Source of the DNA: DASXHZ01 sp036488085
GTDB taxonomy: Bacteria; Acidobacteriota; Thermoanaerobaculia; Gp7-AA8
DNA: 45,790 nt
Assembly (NCBI GenBank): GCA_036488085.1
Contig: DASXHZ010000093.1
Span: 1 to 45,790 of the forward strand
Direction of reading: 5' to 3'
Shown here: piece by piece, positions 40,605-45,790 of the stretch
Numbering within the stretch: position 1 is the stretch's first letter
How the letters are laid out: every line of letters starts with the position of its first letter
Position numbers and translations under genes: made by a program
Notes under the pieces: model-generated
The model's database searches: none
The model's input: the letters and a program-made list of their open reading frames with translations, nothing else
Told to the model about the DNA's origin: nothing

Positions 40605-41011
40605 GCGAGGAGGCAAGCGTGGTCGACTCCGATCTTCAGGAACAGGGCAGCGATGGCAAAACGGGCGTGATGACCAAGGCGGAGCTCGTCGACGAGGTCG
40701 CGAGCGTCGTGCAGCTCACGAAGAAACAGGCCGAGACGATCGTCAACATCGTCTTCGACTCGATCGTCGACTCGCTCCGCAACGGCCAGAAGATCGAGCT
40801 CCGCGGGTTCGGCAGCTTCCGCCTGCGCAACCGCAAGTCGCGCACGGGACGGAACCCGAAGACCGGCGAAAAGGTGGAAGTACCCTCGAAGAAGATCCCG
40901 TATTTCAAGCCGGGGAAGGAACTGAAGGAACTGATCAACCGCGCCATCGCCGACGGGACGCTGGTACCGGAGGTCGAGTCGTCCGAGGAATCGGCGGCCG
41001 CGGCGGAGTAG
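40601..41011 (+). CDS. IHF/HU-family DNA-binding protein
   Basis: A 136-residue histone-like protein. Residues from about 24 on form the classic fold: MTKAELVDEVASVVQLTKKQAETIVNIVF, with the DNA-binding arm signature GFGSFRLRNRKSRTGRNPKTGE. It bends DNA as a dimer. ATG 40601 overlaps the sppA stop (ATGA) and gives a 23-residue acidic leader. ATG 40670 would give the standard length of 113. Overlap spacing favours the first, homology the second. Confidence 0.9.
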   Translation: MSEEASVVDSDLQEQGSDGKTGVMTKAELVDEVASVVQLTKKQAETIVNIVFDSIVDSLRNGQKIELRGFGSFRLRNRKSRTGRNPKTGEKVEVPSKKIPYFKPGKELKELINRAIADGTLVPEVESSEESAAAAE

Positions 41012-41012
41012 A

Positions 41013-41513
41013 TTGCACGTTCTCTTCACCCCCTGGAGATATCCCTACTTGACCGCTCCGAAGTCCGACGCGCCACCCGGCTGCATCTTCTGTATCGCGG
41101 CCGGCGATTCCGATCGGCGCGACACGCTCACGCTCTTCCGCGGCGGCCAGGCTCTCGTGATGATGAACCGCTATCCGTACACGAACGGCCACCTGATGGT
41201 CGCGCCCCTGGCACATGAGGCGAGGCTGTTCGAGAGCAGCGACGGCTCGCTGCACTCGCTCATCCGCCTGACCGCCGAGGCGCAGCGGATCCTCTCGGAC
41301 GTCTACAAACCGGACGGTTTCAACATCGGCATGAACTTCGGGCAGATCGCGGGCGCCGGCTTCGCCGACCACTACCACGTGCACATCGTGCCGCGGTGGG
41401 GCGGCGACACGAATTTCATGAGCGTCACATCGGAGACACGTCTGGTGCCGGAAGATTTGGGAGTCACGTTCGATAAACTGCTCCCGCACTTCGACGCGAT
41501 CACGAATGAATAA
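41013..41513 (+). CDS. HIT-family nucleotide hydrolase/phosphorylase
   Basis: A 166-residue histidine-triad protein. The motif HYHVHIVPRWGGD lies near residue 122. The region CIFCIAAGD near residue 24 is typical of the bacterial Ap4A-phosphorylase-like branch (as in Mycobacterium Rv2613c). It probably splits dinucleoside polyphosphates. The start is TTG 41013, 1 nt after the preceding stop; the N-terminal LFTPWRYPYL is conserved in the branch. The end overlaps the next gene by 8 nt. Confidence 0.92.
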   Translation: MHVLFTPWRYPYLTAPKSDAPPGCIFCIAAGDSDRRDTLTLFRGGQALVMMNRYPYTNGHLMVAPLAHEARLFESSDGSLHSLIRLTAEAQRILSDVYKPDGFNIGMNFGQIAGAGFADHYHVHIVPRWGGDTNFMSVTSETRLVPEDLGVTFDKLLPHFDAITNE

Positions 41514-41871
41514 ACGAACCATCACCGCAATGGTGCTGGCGCTCCTGGTCCCAGGCCTCGGCCACTTCTACCTCGGACGCCGCGGCCGCGCCGTCGCCTT
41601 CTTCGCGATCGTGATCGCACTCTTCGTGATCGGACTCTCGATCGACGGCCGCCTCTACACCGTACAGGAGGGGAACGTCCTCTCCCTCCTCGCGACGCTC
41701 GGCTCCATGGGCGTCGGCATCGCGTATTTCATCGCCCGCCACATGCGCGACTTCGGCGACATCACATCGATCACCTTCGAGTACGGCACGGCATTCACGC
41801 TGACCGCGGGCCTGATGAACCTGCTCCTGGTCGTCGACTCGTTCGACATCGCGGAGGGGAGAAAAGAGTGA
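41506..41871 (+). CDS. Small multi-TM protein (TM2/DUF6677-like)
   Basis: A 121-residue membrane protein with about three to four helices. The N-terminus VLALLVPGLGHFYLGRRGRAVAFFAIV has the P-G-x-G-x-F-Y-x-G pattern of TM2-type proteins. The function is unknown. ATG 41506 overlaps the HIT stop, and the GTG of the next gene overlaps its stop. The conserved overlap chain places it in the lipid A operon. Confidence 0.85.
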   Translation: MNKRTITAMVLALLVPGLGHFYLGRRGRAVAFFAIVIALFVIGLSIDGRLYTVQEGNVLSLLATLGSMGVGIAYFIARHMRDFGDITSITFEYGTAFTLTAGLMNLLLVVDSFDIAEGRKE

Positions 41872-42053
41872 CCCTCCTCCGCAGCCACATCGTCCTGATG
41901 CTGATCTACGCCGTTGCAACGGCGCTCTTCTTCACGCTTCTGTGGAAGAGCGGACGCACCGAGCGGCTCCGCTTTTTCTTCTTCGTCTTCCTCTCCCTCT
42001 TCTTCGGCGGGATCGTGCTGGCTTGGGTGATGTTCCCGTTTCCGCTCCGATGA
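41868..42053 (+). CDS. Small two-TM membrane protein
   Basis: A 61-residue protein with two hydrophobic helices (IVLMLIYAVATALFFTLLW and FFFFVFLSLFFGGIVLAWVMF) joined by a basic loop. GTG 41868 overlaps the previous stop (GTGA) and has GGAGGGG upstream. The stop overlaps lpxB ATG. No family is recognised; context suggests a small membrane partner of the downstream lipid A genes. Confidence 0.75.
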   Translation: MTLLRSHIVLMLIYAVATALFFTLLWKSGRTERLRFFFFVFLSLFFGGIVLAWVMFPFPLR

Positions 42054-43135
42054 AGCTGGCGATCGTCGCCGGCGAAGCTTCCGGCGATCTGCATGCGTCC
42101 GAGGTCGTTCGCGAGCTGAAGAAGCTCGATCCGGCGCTGACGACGTTCGGCATCGGCGGCGACTTTCTGGCGCGCGAGGGGATGACGCTGCTCCATCACG
42201 CGCGCGAGATGGCGATCATTGGCCTCTTTAACGTGCTGCGGAACATCCGCTTCTTCCGCCGCGTGATGCGCGACCTGATGGAAGCGATCGAGCGCGAGCG
42301 GCCCGATGCCGTGATGCTCGTCGACTATCCCGGCTTCAACATGCGCGCGGCGAAGCGGATCAAGGCGCTCGGTATCCCGGTTGTCTACTACATCTCGCCG
42401 CAGATCTGGGCGTGGCACCAGAGCCGGGTGCGCGACATCGCGAAGACGGTCGACCGGATGATCGTCATCTTCCCGTTCGAAGAGGACTTCTACCGCAGCC
42501 ACGGCGTGGCGGTGACGTACGTCGGCCATCCGACGATCGAGCAGTTGGCGGACGTGAAACGACCCGCCGCAAAGGAAGGAGTCACGCGCATCGCCTTGCT
42601 GCCTGGCTCCCGCAAGCAGGAAGTGAAAGGCCTCCTGCCGGCGATGCTCGACGCCGTACGGATCTTGCGTCGCGATCGCAACGTCGAGGCGTACATCGTC
42701 CAGGCGCCGACGATCGAATACGCCGAGCTGGAGAACCCTGACGTTCCCGTCCTCCCGCATGACCGCGGCGAAGGCATCGCGGCGGCGGACGTCGCGCTGT
42801 CGTCTTCCGGTACCGCCACGCTGGAGTGCGCGATCCTCGGCACGCCGGTGGTCGTCATGTACCGGCTCTCACGGCTGACGCATTGGCTGGGGAAGCGGCT
42901 CGTTCGCGTACCGCATTTCAGCCTCGTGAACATCATCGCTGGCCAGGAAGTCGTACCGGAGCTATTGCAGCGGGACGTGAACGGCGAGCGCATCGCGGCC
43001 GAGGCGCGGAAGCTCCTCGAGCCGGAATACAATCGATGGGTGAGGGACGAGCTCGCAACGGTCCGGACGAAGCTCGGCGAGCCGGGCGCGAGCCGCCGCG
43101 CCGCTGAAGCGATCATGAGCGCGGTACGGCGGTGA
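42050..43135 (+). CDS. lpxB: Lipid-A-disaccharide synthase
   Basis: GT19 glycosyltransferase of 361 residues that joins UDP-2,3-diacylglucosamine and lipid X to form the lipid A disaccharide at the cytoplasmic face. Motifs: VAGEASGDLHAS at the N-terminus, ISPQIWAWHQSRV near residue 117, LLPGSRKQEV and LSSSGTATLECAILGTPVVVMYR. It starts at the ATG that overlaps the preceding stop. An MsbA-type exporter follows, so LPS synthesis and export are linked. This is strong evidence for an LPS-bearing outer membrane. Confidence 0.97.
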   Translation: MKLAIVAGEASGDLHASEVVRELKKLDPALTTFGIGGDFLAREGMTLLHHAREMAIIGLFNVLRNIRFFRRVMRDLMEAIERERPDAVMLVDYPGFNMRAAKRIKALGIPVVYYISPQIWAWHQSRVRDIAKTVDRMIVIFPFEEDFYRSHGVAVTYVGHPTIEQLADVKRPAAKEGVTRIALLPGSRKQEVKGLLPAMLDAVRILRRDRNVEAYIVQAPTIEYAELENPDVPVLPHDRGEGIAAADVALSSSGTATLECAILGTPVVVMYRLSRLTHWLGKRLVRVPHFSLVNIIAGQEVVPELLQRDVNGERIAAEARKLLEPEYNRWVRDELATVRTKLGEPGASRRAAEAIMSAVRR

Positions 43136-43142
43136 AAGAGCG

Positions 43143-45050
43143 ATGAAAGTCCTGCGCCGGCTCTACCGCTACCTACGCCATTACAAGGGATGGGCGCTCC
43201 TCGCCTTCGGCTCGATGATCGCGTTTGCGATCACGCAGACTGCGATGATCGGGATGCTGCAGCCGATCGTCGACATCGGTCTCTCGCCGCCCGGTGCGAC
43301 GCAGGTGGTGCGCGAGCATCCGTCGCGCGAGCAAACGGTGAAGAACAGGGTCGCCGACTTCATGCTCCGCCGCGACAAGCCGGAAGGGCAGCGCGGCGTC
43401 ATCGTGAACGCCCTCGACGATGCGAACCGGAGCTTTCACACCTGGTGGGATGGTGCATCGCGGAAGGAACAGTTTCACCGCATCCTCTGGGCGCTCTTCA
43501 TCGTCTTCGTCATCCGCGCCTTCGCGTCGTTCTTTTCGGAGTACGCCTTCCAGAAGGTCGGCCTTTCGACCGTCCGCGACCTGCGCAACGAGTTGTACGA
43601 GCGCCTGATCTTCCAGTCGCACCGGTTCTTCTCCGAGCGGTCGACGGGCGAGATGGTGAGCCGCATCGTCTCGGACGCCGACGCAATCCAGGCGGCCGTC
43701 TCGACGCGGATGGGCGATCTCTTCCAGGAGTCGATCACGCTCGTCGGGCTGATCATCCTCGTCTTCTGGAAGACGCCGGAGCTGGCGGTCGTGACGCTCC
43801 TCATCGGACCGTTGCTCGTCTTCCCAGTTGTCCACTTCGGGCTGCGTCTCCGCGCCACGACGCACCGCTCGCAGGAGCGGATGGCCGACATGGCGACGCT
43901 GCTCGAGGAGACGATTCGCGGCGTCCGCATCGTGAAGGCGTTCACGATGGAGCGCTTCGAGATCGGACGCTTCCGAGAGGCGACCCGCCGGCACCTCCGC
44001 TCGAACCTGAAGGCGCAGAAGATCCAGGCGCTGACGTCGCCGGTGATGGAGGTGATCACCGGCGTCGGCATTCTGGCGCTCTTCTATTACGCGCAGCGCC
44101 GGATCGCCAACGGCACGCTCACGATGGGCGAGCTCCTCACGTTTATGGCAGCCCTCGGCGCGATGTATCAGCCGGTCAAGAAGCTGAACAAGGTCAACCT
44201 GTCGGTGAACACCGCGCTCAGCGCCGCGGAGCGCGTCTTCCGCATGCTCGACATCCACAACGAGGTCGTCGAGAAGCCGGACGTGCCGCGGCTGGCGGCG
44301 GTCGGCAGCGGGATTCGCTACGAGAACGTCAGCTTCGCATACAACGATCAACCGGTCTTGCGCGCCGTGAACCTCGACGTGGCGCCGGGCGAGATCGTGG
44401 CGCTCGTCGGCGGCAGCGGCGCCGGGAAGTCGACGTTCGTCAATCTGCTGCCGCGCTTCTATGACGTGACGTCCGGCCGCATCACGATCGACGGCACGGA
44501 CGTTCGCGACGTCAATCTCGAGTCGCTGCGGCGGCTGATGGGCTTCGTGACGCAGGAAGTGATCCTGTTCAACGACACGGTGAAGAACAACATCGCGTAC
44601 GGCCGGAGCGACGTCGACGAGTCGCTCGTGATCGCCGCCGCGACCGCCGCGAATGCGCATGACTTCATCAGCGCGCTCCCGAACGGATACGACACGAACA
44701 TCGGCGAGTCGGGTGTGCTGCTCAGCGGCGGACAGCGGCAGCGGATCGCCATCGCGCGCGCTCTCTTCAAGGATCCGCCGATCCTGGTGCTCGACGAGGC
44801 GACGTCGGCGCTCGACACCGAGTCGGAGCGCCTGGTCCAGGGAGCGCTCGAGATGTTGATGCGCGGGCGTACGACTCTGGTGATCGCGCACCGGCTGTCA
44901 ACCATCCGCAGCGCGGACAAGATCGTGGTACTCGACGCGGGGGAGATCGCCGAGGCTGGCAGCCATGAGGAGCTCCTGACGCGCCGCGGCGTCTATCGCA
45001 AGCTCTACGACCTCCAGTTTCTCGAAGAGGAGCGGCCGGTCACGGTATGA
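43143..45050 (+). CDS. MsbA-type lipid ABC exporter
   Basis: A 635-residue half-transporter with a fused transmembrane and ATPase domain. Five to six helices occupy the first 330 residues, with a soluble periplasmic insert at about residues 45-105. The ATPase has Walker A GGSGAGKST near residue 422, signature LLSGGQRQRIAIARAL and Walker B ILVLDEATSALD. Homodimers flip lipid A across the inner membrane. lpxB directly upstream supports this substrate, which is inference. The 3' end overlaps the next gene by 4 nt (ATGA). Confidence 0.94.
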   Translation: MKVLRRLYRYLRHYKGWALLAFGSMIAFAITQTAMIGMLQPIVDIGLSPPGATQVVREHPSREQTVKNRVADFMLRRDKPEGQRGVIVNALDDANRSFHTWWDGASRKEQFHRILWALFIVFVIRAFASFFSEYAFQKVGLSTVRDLRNELYERLIFQSHRFFSERSTGEMVSRIVSDADAIQAAVSTRMGDLFQESITLVGLIILVFWKTPELAVVTLLIGPLLVFPVVHFGLRLRATTHRSQERMADMATLLEETIRGVRIVKAFTMERFEIGRFREATRRHLRSNLKAQKIQALTSPVMEVITGVGILALFYYAQRRIANGTLTMGELLTFMAALGAMYQPVKKLNKVNLSVNTALSAAERVFRMLDIHNEVVEKPDVPRLAAVGSGIRYENVSFAYNDQPVLRAVNLDVAPGEIVALVGGSGAGKSTFVNLLPRFYDVTSGRITIDGTDVRDVNLESLRRLMGFVTQEVILFNDTVKNNIAYGRSDVDESLVIAAATAANAHDFISALPNGYDTNIGESGVLLSGGQRQRIAIARALFKDPPILVLDEATSALDTESERLVQGALEMLMRGRTTLVIAHRLSTIRSADKIVVLDAGEIAEAGSHEELLTRRGVYRKLYDLQFLEEERPVTV

Positions 45051-45672
45051 AGTTCGTTGCGTTCCTCGCATCCCTCTTCATTCGCAGCCTCTACGCGACC
45101 TTGCGCGTGCGTCACGTCCGCGTGCAGAACCTCACGGACGTACCGCAGTGGATCATCGCCTTCTGGCACTGTCACCTGCTCCTAATGCTGCACACGAAGT
45201 GGCATGGCCGGCCGACCGTGATCATTTCGCAGTCGAAGGACGGCGAGTACATCGCGCGAGTGTTCGACTGGTACGGCGTCGAATCGGTGCGCGGCTCATC
45301 GACGCGCGGCGGCGCGAAGGCGCTCCGCGACATGATCCGGGTGGCCCGCGCCGGCCGAAGCCTCGTCATTACGCCGGACGGACCGAAGGGTCCGGCGCGC
45401 GTCGTCAAGGAGGGGATCGTCCTCGCGGCCGCTGCCACGGGATTGCCGATCGTGCCGATCGCCTTCGCCGCAAAAAAAAAAAGCTGTTGCGATCGTGGGA
45501 CCGGATGGTCATCCCTTGGCCGTTCACGCGCGCGCTCTTTCTCTACGGCGAGCCGATCGTCGTGCCGCGTGACGGAGACGTGGAAGAATGGCGGGCGCGC
45601 ATCGAGGAGCGCATGAATGCCTTGGCTGATGACGCAGAGCGGGATTTCGAGAAACTCTGGAGAGATGTGTAA
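45047..45672 (+). pseudogene. DUF374 acyltransferase, frame broken at an A11 run
   Basis: Lysophospholipid-acyltransferase-like DUF374 family, typical beside lpxB and msbA. The first frame (45047 on) gives a signal-anchor start (MKFVAFLASLFIRSLYATL), FWHCHLLLM, SKDGEYIARVFDWYG, TPDGPKGPARVVKEG and IVPIAFAAKKK. It then enters a run of eleven A (45472-45482) and reads nonsense to a stop at 45616. The -1 frame continues the family as LLRSWDRMVIPWPFTRALFLYGEP and stops at 45672. One extra A, or a -1 slip on A-AAA-AAG, restores about 209 residues. It may be an assembly error, a phase-variable gene or a programmed frameshift. ATG 45047 overlaps the ABC stop. Confidence 0.85.
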
Positions 45673-45699
45673 GGGCTGGCTCTCAGCCAGCCCCACACG
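45673..45699. repeat. REP-like hairpin with GTGG head
   Basis: GGGCTGGCT (45673-45681), three bases, AGCCAGCCC (45685-45693), then CACACG. In reverse complement it is CGTGTGG + GGCTGGCT-gag-AGCCAGCC, the same layout as 7739-7768. It lies between the acyltransferase end and the YicC start. Confidence 0.75.
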
Positions 45700-45705
45700 A
45701 AAACG

Positions 45706-45790
45706 ATGATCACGTCGATGACAGGCTTCGGCCGCGCTGCCGGCGCTCTGAGCGAGCGCTTCTTCGTCGCGGTGACGGCCAAGAGCGTCA
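45706..45790 (+). CDS. yicC: YicC-family protein, N-terminal fragment
   Basis: The window ends 28 codons into a gene that begins MITSMTGFGRAAGALSERFF. The start SMTGFGR is the hallmark of the YicC/YloC family, now linked to endoribonuclease activity in E. coli. Only the N-terminus is present. Its position after the DUF374 gene agrees with the common order in which gmk and rpoZ often follow; that is inference. Confidence 0.9.
   Translation, partial: MITSMTGFGRAAGALSERFFVAVTAKSV

Noticed and set aside
1..45790. tRNA genes, insertion sequences or phage genes
   Set aside because: None was recognised by reading; no cloverleaf, transposase or integrase motif was seen. A covariance-model and profile search would settle it.

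Overview
The window is a GC-rich chromosomal segment of a Gram-negative bacterium. It carries lipid A genes (lpxB, an MsbA-type ABC exporter, a DUF374 acyltransferase), a large Oar-type TonB-dependent receptor, a DUF4388/SPOR protein and an rpsA-sppA-IHF-HIT gene order. Together these suggest Acidobacteriota, perhaps a Thermoanaerobaculia- or Vicinamibacteria-like lineage. That assignment is inference from gene content; no rRNA gene is present. No phage, plasmid, insertion sequence or CRISPR array is visible. Most of the DNA is ordinary housekeeping sequence with short gaps and frequent 4-nt ATGA/GTGA start-stop overlaps.

Layout. 1-270: array of palindromic repeats. 271-1933: thyA-folA, then a small lipoprotein. 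1993-3862: MFS permease, convergent with a TMEM175-type channel. 3906-7735: gamma-carbonic-anhydrase-like protein, aspS, aroB and a cysteine-less isochorismatase-fold protein, tightly overlapped. 7773-8808: three small minus-strand genes. 8883-10330: minus-strand pair of a winged-helix-like protein and a soluble histidine kinase. 10460-12916: class A penicillin-binding protein. 13126-14085: receiver-only response regulator and a one-TM protein. 14175-16576: uvrB and a YbjQ-family gene. 16577-17602: no intact gene, but a decayed heptad-repeat reading frame and a cluster of palindromic repeats. 17603-24060: minus-strand TonB receptor, then the operon glycosyltransferase-aminotransferase-phosphodiesterase/TPR lipoprotein. 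24084-24113: a strongly palindromic divergent operator. 24124-29018: hydrolase, uvrC, DUF4388/SPOR protein, NYN-domain nuclease. 29133-29513: RNase P RNA. 29597-33517: LD-carboxypeptidase, cNMP/FHA protein, recG. 33623-37710: trpS-scpA-scpB-rluB-cmk. 37834-45790: rpsA-sppA-IHF/HU-HIT, two small membrane proteins, lpxB, msbA, DUF374 acyltransferase (frameshifted at an A11 run) and the start of a yicC gene.

The genes serve nucleotide supply (thyA, folA, cmk), translation (aspS, trpS, rpsA, rnpB, rluB), DNA repair (uvrB, uvrC, recG), chromosome organisation (scpAB, IHF/HU) and envelope construction (PBP1A, LD-carboxypeptidase, lpxB, msbA, DUF374, sppA, TonB receptor).

The most unusual content lies between genes. 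There are REP-like hairpins with a GTAG/GTGG head, usually in inverted pairs. There is a second REP-like family with a GGAG head. There is also a set of structurally alike but sequence-unrelated hairpins, each built from a short tandem word followed by its reverse complement. Some of these repeats have entered coding sequence. Several genes also have an extended -10 motif (TGN-TANNNT) or a -10-like hexamer 6-9 nt from the start codon with no Shine-Dalgarno site, which suggests leaderless transcripts.
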